NCBI GenBank assembly: GCA_017466405.1
Contig: JAFTUF010000013.1
Coordinates: forward strand, 1 to 64,000
Source: Bacteroidales bacterium
GTDB lineage: Bacteria; Bacteroidota; Bacteroidia; Bacteroidales; F082
Length of the DNA stretch: 64,000 nt
Reading direction: 5' to 3'
Below the pieces are notes generated by a model. It made no database searches, was not told where the DNA came from, and saw only the letters and a list, made by a program, of their open reading frames with translations. Below, piece by piece: positions 8,548 to 17,444 of the stretch. Within the stretch, counting starts at the first letter, position 1. Every line of letters starts with the position of its first letter. A program made the translations under genes and the position numbers.

Positions 8548-10272
8548 ATGAAGAATCTATCACGACATATATCTCAGGCTCTTGCGTTTATTTTGATGCT
8601 GAGTTTTACGCAATGTGCTAATGTTGTATCGCCGACAGGTGGACCTAAAGATACAATACCTCCTGTGGTTTTACAATCTCTCCCTGATAATCAATCGACT
8701 AATTTTTCAGGAAAAGAAATTGACATTACATTCGATGAATATGTTACTTTAAATAATCCAAATAACAATATTCTTATCTCTCCACCTCTTGATAAAAATC
8801 CTGAATATAAACTCAACGGTAAATCGTTGATAATTAAATTTAAAGAACCACTTAAACCAAAAACTACATACTCTATAAACTTCGGTGAAGCCATAAAAGA
8901 CCTTCATGAAGGAAATATCTTCAAAGATTATTCTTTCGTCTTCTCAACAGGTGATAATATAGATACCTTGTCTTTAGAAGGAAAACTGTTACAAGCTGAC
9001 AATCACAAGCCTTCAACAGATTTCTTCGTGATGCTTTATTCTGATGCGAACGATTCCATTAAGCAAGATTCACTTCCTTATTTCGTAAAACCAGATTATG
9101 TCACAAAGAGCAATAAAGATGGAAAGTTCAGATTCTCAGGCTTGAAAGAAAATGATTATCTTATCTTCGCCTTGAAAGACGAGAATTCCAATCTTAAATT
9201 TGACTTGCCTAATGAAAGCATCGCATTCTTGGATAGCCTTATTAATCCAATTGACAATTTACAATTGACAATTTACAATGATTCCATTTTGAATGATTCT
9301 GTAAAACAGTATGTTAAGAATGATATATCTTATACCTTATATTCTTTTTTGGAAGAAGATTCCATTCAGAAGCTGTTGAAAAAAGAAGTCCCTGAAGAAG
9401 GATTGCTTCGTCTTGCATTTCGTTATCCAGCTCAGGATGTTAAAATTGAAGTCCTCGAAAAATTGCCTGATTCTTTCGCGATATATCAAACTCATTCAAT
9501 GAATTATGATTCTATTCTTTGGTATTTCACTCCAAATAAAGATAGTCTTTTATTAACAATTAATTACGACACACTAATCAACGATACTTCTATGATAAGT
9601 CTTAAGCCTCGTAAGACTCAAGGTAGAAGAAAAAAACAGGACGAAGGCTCTAAATCGCTGAATATCACTACGAACGTTGTAGGAGGAAAGTTAAAGCCAG
9701 AAGAGAGTCTGTATCTCACTTTTAAAGAACCTATAACAGATATTATAATGCGAGATACTAATTGGTTTATAGTTGGCAAAGATACAATAATCAATAAGTT
9801 GCATTTTGATAAAGTCGATTCTTTTGGATTGAAATATAAACTTGACGAGACTTTTGAGCCTGAGCAATCATATAAGATTATCATTCCTGACTCTGTTTTT
9901 TATAGTTTCAAAGGATTGACCAACGACACCACAGAGATTGCATTTAAAGTGCCCGAACTTTCTCAATATGGAAATCTTTTTGTCACTGTTGAAGTTCCTG
10001 AGAACATACCTCAGCTCATAGTAGAATTGTTAGATGAAAAAGATAAACTGATTGAGAAGCAGATTATTAAATCTACATCCAAGGTCTCATTCCAATATTT
10101 AGCTCCGAAGAAATATAAGTTAAGAGCCACATTGGACAAAGACGGCAACGGACTTTGGTCACCTGGAGTTTTTGGCAAGAAAATTTTGCCAGAATCTGTG
10201 ATTTACCACAAAGACGTCTTTGATATCAAAGCCAATTGGGACATTGATTTAGAAGAAGTTTGGAAGCCATAA
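8548..10272 (+). CDS. Ig-like (Big_5-type) domain lipoprotein
   Basis: Exported lipoprotein: MKNLSRHISQALAFILMLSF then lipobox LSFTQC, with mature Cys about residue 23. Next is TGGPKDTIPPVVLQSLPDN, the standard opening of Bacteroidetes lipoproteins with an N-terminal bacterial Ig-like domain (about residues 33-135, with ITFDEYV and TTYSINFG). The remainder is beta-rich with DxDxNGLWSPG near the C-terminus and no catalytic motif I recognise. Start 8548 is chosen because it gives a clean signal peptide. Residues near 235-246 are encoded by an in-frame copy of the ACAATTGACAATT repeat (9249-9282). The stop abuts that of convergent mnmA. 574 aa; function unknown. Confidence 0.82.
   Translation: MKNLSRHISQALAFILMLSFTQCANVVSPTGGPKDTIPPVVLQSLPDNQSTNFSGKEIDITFDEYVTLNNPNNNILISPPLDKNPEYKLNGKSLIIKFKEPLKPKTTYSINFGEAIKDLHEGNIFKDYSFVFSTGDNIDTLSLEGKLLQADNHKPSTDFFVMLYSDANDSIKQDSLPYFVKPDYVTKSNKDGKFRFSGLKENDYLIFALKDENSNLKFDLPNESIAFLDSLINPIDNLQLTIYNDSILNDSVKQYVKNDISYTLYSFLEEDSIQKLLKKEVPEEGLLRLAFRYPAQDVKIEVLEKLPDSFAIYQTHSMNYDSILWYFTPNKDSLLLTINYDTLINDTSMISLKPRKTQGRRKKQDEGSKSLNITTNVVGGKLKPEESLYLTFKEPITDIIMRDTNWFIVGKDTIINKLHFDKVDSFGLKYKLDETFEPEQSYKIIIPDSVFYSFKGLTNDTTEIAFKVPELSQYGNLFVTVEVPENIPQLIVELLDEKDKLIEKQIIKSTSKVSFQYLAPKKYKLRATLDKDGNGLWSPGVFGKKILPESVIYHKDVFDIKANWDIDLEEVWKP
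9249..9282 (+). repeat. ACAATTGACAATT-type repeat inside coding sequence
   Basis: Perfect in-frame units of CAATTGACAATTTA read as PIDNLQLTIYND within the Ig-like lipoprotein. The same sequence family is intergenic elsewhere (3132-3163, 6080-6118). Confidence 0.8.
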
Positions 10273-11340
10273 TTATTCTATGACGCCGCTGCCAAGCACG
10301 ACAGGTTCCGTTTCGTGATATATGACTCCAAATTGTCCTGCTGCAACGCCGGATATGGACTCGTCGGAAATAATTGTCAGTTTGTCAGAGTTCTCACTAA
10401 GTCTCAGGGTTCCGTTGTTGAATCCAGGCTGATGTCTTATTTTATATCTAACTCTCTGGCCTTCTGATAATTTTATCGCTGGGTTCATTGTCATGACATC
10501 GACTAAGTCGATGTTGTTGACATATTGAGCGATAGGGTCGTAGCCTTTAGAGACGAAGATAAGATTTTTCTCGGTGTCTTTTTTCACCACGAACCAAGGG
10601 CCTCCGCCTAATCCGAGACCTTTTCTTTGTCCGATGGTATGGAACCAGAATCCTTTGTGTTTGCCTAATTTCTTTCCTGTTTCAAACTCAATGATGTCGC
10701 CTTCTTTTTCTCCGACATACTCCTTGATATAGTCGTTATAGTTGATTTTTCCGAGGAAGCAGATGCCTTGAGAGTCGTGGCGTTGAGCGCTTGGGAGTTT
10801 ATGAAATTCGGCGAGACGACGCACCTCCGACTTTGGGAGGTCGCCAATCGGGAACATCGCTTTTGATAGTTGGTGGTAAGTTATTCTGGCGAGGAAGTCG
10901 GTCTGATCTTTAAAGGTATCGACTGCTGTACCGAGCCATGATATACCGTTTTCATCGTACCATTGACGAGCATAATGTCCGGTAGCGATTCTGTCGAACT
11001 GATAGCCCATCTTCTCTTCAAAGGCACCAAACTTAATCATTCTGTTGCACATCACATCAGGATTGGGAGTGAGACCTTTGCGCACAGAATCCATTGTATA
11101 GCTGGCAACGCGATCGTAATATTCTTTTTGCAGATCGACAATGTCGAATGAGCATCCGTATTTTTTCGCTATGAATGTCGTTATCTCAATATCTTCTTCT
11201 GAAGGACAATCCATGAGGTCATCTTTGCCTTCGAGACCGATTTTGATATAAAATATATGAGGCTCATAACCTTGTTCTTTTAGGATGGGAACCATCACAG
11301 AACTATCGACGCCTCCCGACACTAAAGCAGCTATCTCCAT
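10273..11340 (-). CDS. mnmA: tRNA-specific 2-thiouridylase
   Basis: ATP-dependent sulfur transferase forming s2U34 in tRNA-Lys, Glu and Gln. PP-loop SGGVDSSVMV at the N-terminus, NPDVMCNRMIKFG with the first catalytic Cys (about residue 99), ATGHYAR, DQTDFLARI, and SQGICFLG with the second catalytic Cys (about residue 197). The C-terminal beta-barrel is present and full length (355 aa). It is last in a leftward group after exonuclease III and the M15 peptidase. Its stop codon directly abuts that of the convergent lipoprotein gene. Confidence 0.95.
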   Translation of the reverse strand: MEIAALVSGGVDSSVMVPILKEQGYEPHIFYIKIGLEGKDDLMDCPSEEDIEITTFIAKKYGCSFDIVDLQKEYYDRVASYTMDSVRKGLTPNPDVMCNRMIKFGAFEEKMGYQFDRIATGHYARQWYDENGISWLGTAVDTFKDQTDFLARITYHQLSKAMFPIGDLPKSEVRRLAEFHKLPSAQRHDSQGICFLGKINYNDYIKEYVGEKEGDIIEFETGKKLGKHKGFWFHTIGQRKGLGLGGGPWFVVKKDTEKNLIFVSKGYDPIAQYVNNIDLVDVMTMNPAIKLSEGQRVRYKIRHQPGFNNGTLRLSENSDKLTIISDESISGVAAGQFGVIYHETEPVVLGSGVIE

Positions 11341-11349
11341 GAAACAGAA

Positions 11350-12177
11350 TTAAATATTTGATGAAACAATAGTCTTGATGACTCTTACGTAACCTGAGTT
11401 CTCAAATTCTTTCTCGGCGGAACCATAAAAAGCGCCTAATCTTTTTCCTTTATATGCAGCCCAGTAACGGTCGCCGAATGAGTAGTGCCACCACTGTCCT
11501 GGCTGTTGTATGAAATTCTGCGACTTCATTAATCTCAAAAGATATTTCCGGTTGTTTTTCTGGTCGGTATTCAAAGATATGAGAGAACCAGCTTGTGAGC
11601 TTTCGTGATATTTGGTTCCATAGTCGAGGTCTTTTCCGTTTTTGTCGCAAAGAGCCAAGTCGATGGCAGCGCCAGTGTCGTGACCTCCCATGTTTATATT
11701 TGGGGCAGAGACCTTAAATTTCACCAGCGACAACAACTCGCCTCTCTGCATGTTAGGATTTTCTTTCTCCATAAGAGCGACTTCATCTTTCCATCTCTCG
11801 TATAATGCGATGCGGGAACGATATGCACTATAAATTTTGATATATTGGTTGTCGGGAAGCTTGTTCGCTATTTTGTAAAGACGTGCAGCGACTTCTTTTC
11901 TGAGCATCACAGGCTGTTCTACTGTTTCTTTGTTGACGATAATCTTAGGATGTGAAACTTCTACCAGCGGTTCGTAACTCTCTTTGACATGAACCATGCC
12001 GATGTAAGTCTTAGACATACGCTTCATGATACCGAGTTTATACATTATGAAATTGAGGTAAAAACCTACTTTACGGCGGCGTTTTTTAGATTTTAATATA
12101 TAGTATGCTAGGCAGATGACTGCTAAAGCTGCACCAGCGACGATTATCTCTTGTAAGTTATATTTTATGAAGTCCAT
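11350..12177 (-). CDS. M15 family (D-Ala-D-Ala carboxy/dipeptidase-like) membrane-anchored peptidase
   Basis: Zinc peptidase of the VanX/VanY/DdpX type, likely trimming peptidoglycan peptides. One N-terminal membrane segment (about residues 9-28) followed by a basic stretch KSKKRRRK, then the catalytic domain: KIYSAYRSR, GGHDTGAAIDLALCD (zinc His and Asp), and WWHYSFGDRYW (zinc His) near residue 235. The usual Glu of the E-x-x-H motif is replaced by Gln-Trp in GQWWHYS, so the catalytic base needs checking. The basic stretch after the helix suggests the orientation may not be a simple periplasmic anchor. 275 aa, five bases from the exonuclease gene. Confidence 0.75.
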   Translation of the reverse strand: MDFIKYNLQEIIVAGAALAVICLAYYILKSKKRRRKVGFYLNFIMYKLGIMKRMSKTYIGMVHVKESYEPLVEVSHPKIIVNKETVEQPVMLRKEVAARLYKIANKLPDNQYIKIYSAYRSRIALYERWKDEVALMEKENPNMQRGELLSLVKFKVSAPNINMGGHDTGAAIDLALCDKNGKDLDYGTKYHESSQAGSLISLNTDQKNNRKYLLRLMKSQNFIQQPGQWWHYSFGDRYWAAYKGKRLGAFYGSAEKEFENSGYVRVIKTIVSSNI

Positions 12178-12181
12178 GTTT

Positions 12182-12946
12182 TTAAAAATTTAATTCTACG
12201 ACAATAGGGCAGTGATCAGAGAAATTTATTTCTGGTAATATATCAACATTTTGTAATTTCTCATTAAGGTTATCTGTCAGGATATGATAATCAATACGCC
12301 ATCCTTTGTTGTTTTGCTTTGCATTGGCACGGTAACTCCACCAGCTGTAATGATTAGGCTCTTTGACTAATCTTCTGAAGCTATCTGTGTAACCATCGTT
12401 TAGGAAATCTGTAAACCACTGTCTTTCTTCAGGAAGGAATCCCGATGACTTAGCATTTCTTATTGGGTCGTGAATATCGATAGCCTCATGGCAGATATTA
12501 TAGTCGCCAGATATCACGAGGTTTGGACGAGTTTTTCTTAGTTCGTTGACATAATTACGGAAGAAGTCGAGCCATTTCATCTTGAAATCTTGTCGTTCTT
12601 CACCGCTTGTTCCTGATGGATGATAAACGCTTATCACTGAGAGTTCTCCGAAGTCAGCTCTGAGAAAACGTCCTTCGTCATCATATTCCGGATTATCCAT
12701 TCCATAAACGATATTGTCGGGAGCTTGTTTTGAGAGTATAGCTACACCGCTATAACCTTTTTTCTTGGCTGGAAACCAATAATGGTTATAGCCGAGCATC
12801 TCAATCTCCATCAGAGGAATCTGATCCTGAGTTGCTTTAATTTCTTGAAGACATATAACATCGGGGGAAGATACCTCTATCCACTGAAGCAGTCCTTTTG
12901 AAATGGCAGCTCTGATGCCATTAACATTATAACTAAAAACACGCAT
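12182..12946 (-). CDS. xth: Exodeoxyribonuclease III
   Basis: AP endonuclease / 3'-5' exonuclease of base-excision repair. NVNGIRAA at the N-terminus, ICLQEIKA (metal Glu), YHPSGTSGEE, VISGDYNICHEAIDI, and the C-terminal RIDYHIL and FSDHCPIV motif with the catalytic Asp-His pair. 254 residues, full length. It is first gene of a leftward transcript (xth, M15 peptidase, mnmA) with a -7 box at 12969-12976. It is ExoA-like and cytosolic. Confidence 0.96.
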   Translation of the reverse strand: MRVFSYNVNGIRAAISKGLLQWIEVSSPDVICLQEIKATQDQIPLMEIEMLGYNHYWFPAKKKGYSGVAILSKQAPDNIVYGMDNPEYDDEGRFLRADFGELSVISVYHPSGTSGEERQDFKMKWLDFFRNYVNELRKTRPNLVISGDYNICHEAIDIHDPIRNAKSSGFLPEERQWFTDFLNDGYTDSFRRLVKEPNHYSWWSYRANAKQNNKGWRIDYHILTDNLNEKLQNVDILPEINFSDHCPIVVELNF

Positions 12947-12968
12947 TTTAACACTTAATTACTTCTTG

Positions 12969-12976
12969 CAAAAATA
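12969..12976 (-). promoter_or_regulatory. -7 box (TATTTTTG) for xth
   Basis: Exact consensus on the minus strand, 22 bases before the xth start. Confidence 0.5.
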
Positions 12977-13021
12977 AGAAAATATTTAACAAAAAAACAT
13001 CGATATAACAAATTCATTTTT

Positions 13022-13029
13022 TATATTTG
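13022..13029 (+). promoter_or_regulatory. -7 box (TATATTTG) for the ClC gene
   Basis: Exact consensus 20 bases before the GTG start at 13050. Confidence 0.55.
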
Positions 13030-13049
13030 GGGACTGAAAATTAATTATT

Positions 13050-14843
13050 GTGAAGACAAGAATAAAGGCATATATCTCCTTATTGGTAAAGAAAATTAAC
13101 AGATGGCGTTATTCTCATATCTCTGAGAAGCAGTTTATGTTCATCTTGAGTATTCCTACGGGTTTTCTCGCAGGACTCTCTGCTATAGTAATCAAGAAGT
13201 TAGCTCATTTTATAAGAGATTATTTCTATAATATTGCGACGCATGAAGATCATTACGGATTGCTGTTTTTCATTCTTCCGGCTATAGGAATACTGTTGAC
13301 GATTTTCTTCTGTCGTTATGTTTTGAGAAGAGATGTAGGTCACGGTATCCCGGGCATCTTATATGCCATTCAGAAAAATAAAGGAGCTGTAAAGCCTTAT
13401 AATACTTTTGCTTCCATCATCACAAGCTCTCTGACTGTAGGCTTCGGTGGTTCTGTCGGATTGGAAGGTCCTTCAGTATCGACGGGTGCCGCAATAGGTT
13501 CCAATATAGGTCAGCTGTTGCGTTTGAATCAGAAAAATATTGTGGTTCTGATAGGTATGGGATGTGCTGCGGCTCTGGCGTCAATTTTCCAGGCTCCTAT
13601 CACAGGTATTATATTCGCTATCGAGGTCTTTATGATAGACATCTCCATGGCGTCTTTGATACCTATCATAGTTTCTTCTTTCGTGGCAATCCTCACCTCA
13701 TATTTCTTCCTTGGAAAAGCCTTTGAATATACAATAACTACGAGCACAGCCTTTATGCCGTCTAACTCACTCTTCTATGTAGGATTGGGATTGTTTGTCG
13801 GTTTGGCATCTGCATATTTCATGTATGTATATTTCAAAGTGGATAAGAGATTTAAGAAGATAAAATCTCCTTGGATGAGATTCGCATTAGGTGTCAGCGG
13901 ATTAGGTATTTTGATATTTATATTTCCTGCCTTATATGGTGAAGGCTACGAAGCTATCAACGCTGCTCTGAGAAGCGACTGTTCCATTTTGTTTGAAAAT
14001 AGTCTCTTCTCGAGTTTCCAAGATAACGTATGGATAATTTTGGTTTTGCTTTTGGTGATAATCTTGCTTAAAGCCTTTGCAACTTCATTCACCTTCGCTG
14101 CTGGCGGAGTGGGAGGTACCTTCGCTCCGGCTCTGTTCATAGGTTCTTTCTCAGGAATGTTCTTTGCATTGCTTGTCAATACTTTAGGTTTGGGAAATCT
14201 CAATATCACAAACTTTGCTCTTGTTGGAATGGGAGGCGTCATCGCAGGAATGCTACATGCTCCTCTCACCGGAATATTCCTCATCGCGGAGATAACAAAC
14301 GGATATTCGCTTATGGTTCCACTTATGATAGTCTCGGCAATGTCGTACGCTATCAACAGGGCTTTCTTCAAAGATTCTATCTATACTAAAGCCGTGAGCG
14401 ATAAGGGAGTACGCGTAACTCATAATAAAGACGTGAGTATCCTTAATATGATGAACGTCGATAAGCTTATTGAAAATAATTTTCTTACAGTGAGACCAGG
14501 ACAGACATTGCGCGATTTGCTTCCTATAATATCTGCTTCTACGAGAAATATCTATCCTGTGGTAGATGAGGAAGGTAATCTGAAAGGTCACGTCCTTTTC
14601 GACTCGATAAGAAAGATAATATTCGACCCCGAACAATATGATACTCTCATAGAAGACATTATGTTCCTTCCAGATTATCTCGTCACTACGGAAGACAGCG
14701 TGGAGGAAATAGTTTATAAATTTGAACGTTCGGGGAATTATAATATAGCGATGGTGGATGGTAAAAAATATCTCGGTTATATCTCAAGAGCACAGTTCTT
14801 CACTACTTATCAGCTAACGCTTAAGGAGATTTCTGACGATTGA
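13050..14843 (+). CDS. ClC-family chloride channel/antiporter with C-terminal CBS pair
   Basis: Inner-membrane anion channel or H+/Cl- antiporter. Selectivity-filter motifs: GSVGLEGPSVS (GxEGP, about residue 135), GCAAALASIFQAPITG, and GGVGGTFAPALFIG (GxFxP, about residue 355). A C-terminal cytosolic pair of CBS domains follows (about residues 470-590) with NIYPVVDEEGNLKGHVLFDS and NYNIAMVDGKKYLGYISR. The gating Glu in FxxEV is seen in IFAIEVFMID. Full length at 597 residues. GTG start fits the promoter spacing. It is followed by an ACTAAGTTGCTGAG repeat, then the exosortase gene. Confidence 0.94.
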   Translation: MKTRIKAYISLLVKKINRWRYSHISEKQFMFILSIPTGFLAGLSAIVIKKLAHFIRDYFYNIATHEDHYGLLFFILPAIGILLTIFFCRYVLRRDVGHGIPGILYAIQKNKGAVKPYNTFASIITSSLTVGFGGSVGLEGPSVSTGAAIGSNIGQLLRLNQKNIVVLIGMGCAAALASIFQAPITGIIFAIEVFMIDISMASLIPIIVSSFVAILTSYFFLGKAFEYTITTSTAFMPSNSLFYVGLGLFVGLASAYFMYVYFKVDKRFKKIKSPWMRFALGVSGLGILIFIFPALYGEGYEAINAALRSDCSILFENSLFSSFQDNVWIILVLLLVIILLKAFATSFTFAAGGVGGTFAPALFIGSFSGMFFALLVNTLGLGNLNITNFALVGMGGVIAGMLHAPLTGIFLIAEITNGYSLMVPLMIVSAMSYAINRAFFKDSIYTKAVSDKGVRVTHNKDVSILNMMNVDKLIENNFLTVRPGQTLRDLLPIISASTRNIYPVVDEEGNLKGHVLFDSIRKIIFDPEQYDTLIEDIMFLPDYLVTTEDSVEEIVYKFERSGNYNIAMVDGKKYLGYISRAQFFTTYQLTLKEISDD

Positions 14844-14857
14844 TGGATATGAGATAT

Positions 14858-14896
14858 TAAGTTGCTGAGTTGCTGAGTTACTAAGTTACTAAGTTT
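14858..14896. repeat. ACTAAGTTGCTGAG-type interspersed repeat
   Basis: Degenerate 7- to 8-base units GTTGCTGA, GTTGCTGA, GTTACTAA, GTTACTAA. Other copies: 20591-20633, 21663-21707, 37931-37967. Confidence 0.75.
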
Positions 14897-14901
14897 TAAT
14901 A

Positions 14902-15516
14902 ATGGTGAATATGGATTTTAATTTTAAAGATTTAAATGTAAAGAAAATAAAGGAACTTTATCAGGATAAGAGATATACTGCTACTATAGACGTAACACTT
15001 TTTATCTTGTTGATATTCAGTTTCCACTTCCTTTATCTGGGTTGGCAGGCATTGAACTATTTCCCTATTTCGGGATTGATCGACAAATTGTTTATCTCGG
15101 CTTCTGATATGTTGTTCAATCAAAGTTGCTGGGTGTTGGAACATATCTTCGGAGTTGATTATGTCACTCATGGACATGCTATCGGTGTGATAAATTGTAA
15201 TGATACATACTCATTTGTCAATGTGGCTCCGGAATGTACAAGTCTCAAGCAATGGCTTCATTGGCTTTTTCTAATGTTGATTTTTCCAGGCCCATGGAAA
15301 CATAAACTTTGGTATATTCCATTGGGTTTGGTTATCATTGAATGGATTAATGTGGTGAGAGTCGTAGGTATAACACTATGCATGATACCTTTTCCTGCAC
15401 ATTTTGATTTCTTCCACGATTATATCTTTAAAACATTATTCTACTTTTTCATATTTATAATGTGGTTGATATGGGTGGAAAAGTTTTTGCATAAGAAAGA
15501 AAAAATTAAAAAATAA
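14902..15516 (+). CDS. Exosortase/archaeosortase family protein
   Basis: Polytopic inner-membrane transpeptidase-like protein related to EpsH/XrtA. The proposed catalytic triad is visible: Cys in VAPECTSLK (about residue 111), Arg in NVVRVVGIT (about 153) and His in FFHDYIF (about 172). About five hydrophobic helices. At 204 residues it is a short, single-domain member. No PEP-CTERM-like target and no exopolysaccharide genes are adjacent; it lies four bases before a ROK kinase gene. Alternative ATG at 14911. Confidence 0.82.
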   Translation: MVNMDFNFKDLNVKKIKELYQDKRYTATIDVTLFILLIFSFHFLYLGWQALNYFPISGLIDKLFISASDMLFNQSCWVLEHIFGVDYVTHGHAIGVINCNDTYSFVNVAPECTSLKQWLHWLFLMLIFPGPWKHKLWYIPLGLVIIEWINVVRVVGITLCMIPFPAHFDFFHDYIFKTLFYFFIFIMWLIWVEKFLHKKEKIKK

Positions 15517-15520
15517 AAAT

Positions 15521-16609
15521 ATGGATTCAAATAGCATCATTTTTGTTCTCGATGCCGGTGGCACGGGATTTAAGTTTTCGGCAGTACAGAACTATAAGGA
15601 GATTATAGAAGCATTCACAATTAAAACAGCTTCAGATACTTTAGAAGAACAACTTCAAAAGATAATCGATGGATTCCGTCGTACAGAAGAGTTATGTGGC
15701 AGCAAGCCTTCAGCTATCAGTTTCTGTTTCCCAGGACCTGCCGATTATCCTAATGGTATTATATGCGACCTTGCCAACCTGCCTTTGTTTAGAGGCGGTG
15801 TCGCTTTGAAGGATATGTTGGAAAATGAGTTTAATGTGCCCGTATATATCAACAACGACGGCGACTTGTTTGCGTACGGTGAGGCTTTAGGCGGCGTGCT
15901 GCCAGAAGTTAACGCTCTCTTGGAAAAAGAAGGCAATCCTAAGAGATATAAAAACTTGGTTGGTTTAACACTTGGTACAGGCTTCGGTGGTGGCGTTGTG
16001 CTTAATGGCAGACTCCTGGAAGGTGACAACTCTGCTGGAGCAGAGGTTTGGTGCATGAGAAACATATTATATCCACAGACAAGTGCAGAAGACTCTATAA
16101 GTATCAGAGGCGTACGTCGCGTTTATGCTCGTGAGGCTGGTATTGACTTCAACGAAGCACCTCAGCCTTTCGATATTTACGAGATTGCCTTAGGAAAGAA
16201 AGAAGGTAATAAAGAAGCAGCTCTTAAAGCTTGGGACGAATTCGCTATCGTACTTGCAGATATCATTGCCAACATCGCTACTGTTGTAGATGGCATCGTC
16301 GTTTTAGGCGGCGGATTGTCAGGAGCATCGCAAATATTCTTGCCTAAGGTGGTTGAACATCTTAATAAAGAGTATCCTGGATTAGATGGTAATAAGATTC
16401 CTAGAATGGAAATCTCTGCATACAATTTAGACGAAGAAGAAGGTAGAAAAGCTTTTTCTAACACAACAGGTAAAATGATTAAGGTGCCATTCTCAGACAA
16501 AGAAGTATGGTACGACTCATCGAAGAAAATAGGTGTTACAACAACAAAACTTGGTACTTCGTCGGCAGTTTGTATCGGTGCTTACGCATACGCAATGATG
16601 AAACCATAA
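15521..16609 (+). CDS. ROK family sugar kinase-like protein
   Basis: Actin-fold ATPase domain: FVLDAGGTGFKFSAV (phosphate-1 motif), FCFPGPADYPNG, NNDGDLFAYGEALGG (catalytic Asp region), GLTLGTGFGGGVVLNGRLL, and IVVLGGGLSGAS (adenosine motif). Expected to phosphorylate a hexose or N-acetyl hexosamine. The GAEVWCM stretch replaces the usual ROK zinc-binding CxCG cluster, so it is a divergent member. 362 aa. Co-directional with the exosortase gene (four-base gap). Ends at a hairpin shared with the convergent response regulator. Confidence 0.85.
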   Translation: MDSNSIIFVLDAGGTGFKFSAVQNYKEIIEAFTIKTASDTLEEQLQKIIDGFRRTEELCGSKPSAISFCFPGPADYPNGIICDLANLPLFRGGVALKDMLENEFNVPVYINNDGDLFAYGEALGGVLPEVNALLEKEGNPKRYKNLVGLTLGTGFGGGVVLNGRLLEGDNSAGAEVWCMRNILYPQTSAEDSISIRGVRRVYAREAGIDFNEAPQPFDIYEIALGKKEGNKEAALKAWDEFAIVLADIIANIATVVDGIVVLGGGLSGASQIFLPKVVEHLNKEYPGLDGNKIPRMEISAYNLDEEEGRKAFSNTTGKMIKVPFSDKEVWYDSSKKIGVTTTKLGTSSAVCIGAYAYAMMKP

Positions 16610-16645
16610 GTTGTTAAATTTTTCAATACAAATTAATATTTCTGC

Positions 16646-16684
16646 ATTTCAGGAATTCAAGTAATAATCTTGAGTTCCTGAAAT
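16646..16684. terminator. Bidirectional hairpin terminator
   Basis: 16-base arms ATTTCAGGAATTCAAG and CTTGAGTTCCTGAAAT (one mismatch) around a 7-base loop, between the convergent ROK kinase and response-regulator genes. Confidence 0.75.
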
Positions 16685-16699
16685 TGAAATATGTAAAAG

Positions 16700-17389
16700 C
16701 TACTCTTTCACGACTAATTTATAACCTATTCCATGCACGTTTCTTAATTCCACATTTGGATCGTCCTTAAGAAGTTTCCTTATCTTGTTTATATAGACAT
16801 CCATGTTTCTCGCGTTGAAATAATTCTCTTTGTGCCAAACTCTCATCAAGGCAAAAGACCGTTCGACGACACGGTTCTTATATTCACAGAAGAGGAATAA
16901 TAAGTCTAATTCTCTCCCAGTTAGTTTCTTCTCGATACCATTACGAATCAACACATGTCGTACGCTGTCGAATGTGTAGGACGCCAGTTGAAATATATGT
17001 TCGTTACGTGTCTTTAAGACGGTTCGTCTGCATATCGCCTTGACGCGATCCAATAGTTCGTCCATACTAAAAGGTTTTGTGATATAATCGTCAGCTCCAA
17101 TTTCAAATCCTCTCGACACATTCAACCTTGAAGACTTGGATGTCAAGAATACAATAGGTATTTCCTTGTCGTATTTCCTGATAGTTTCTGCTAAAGTATA
17201 TCCGTCGATATTACGTAAGAGCACTTCGGTTATAATAAAATCGAAAGCATCATTCTCGTAACGTTCCAATGCTTCTGTACCGTCAAGGCACAATACTGTT
17301 GGGAATCCTTTTAATGTCAGGAATGATTTTAAAATGAATCCAAGATTTCTGTCCCCATCAGCCAATAGTATTTTGATTGTTTTTTTCAT
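16700..17389 (-). CDS. OmpR/RprY-type response regulator with Glu at the phospho-acceptor position
   Basis: Receiver domain (residues 1-120) plus winged-helix DNA-binding domain (about 130-229, ending RNVHGIGYKLVV). Overall it resembles the orphan regulator RprY of Bacteroidales. The acidic pocket (D11, D13), the Thr/Ser switch in FLTSKS and the Lys in ITKPFS are kept, but the phospho-acceptor Asp is replaced by Glu55 in FDFIITEVLL. Asp-to-Glu at this site often mimics phosphorylation, so the protein may be locked active. No histidine kinase is nearby. The leader contains a -7 box (17518-17525) and a 14-bp inverted repeat. Confidence 0.88.
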   Translation of the reverse strand: MKKTIKILLADGDRNLGFILKSFLTLKGFPTVLCLDGTEALERYENDAFDFIITEVLLRNIDGYTLAETIRKYDKEIPIVFLTSKSSRLNVSRGFEIGADDYITKPFSMDELLDRVKAICRRTVLKTRNEHIFQLASYTFDSVRHVLIRNGIEKKLTGRELDLLFLFCEYKNRVVERSFALMRVWHKENYFNARNMDVYINKIRKLLKDDPNVELRNVHGIGYKLVVKE

Positions 17390-17444
17390 TTGATTGTTTT
17401 TTGGTACAACATTATCCTAAACTTTCTCAAAGATGATTTTAACC

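Noticed and set aside
16610..16699. Palindrome considered as an operator for the ROK kinase
   Set aside because: Its position between two convergent stop codons and long stem fit a bidirectional terminator better.
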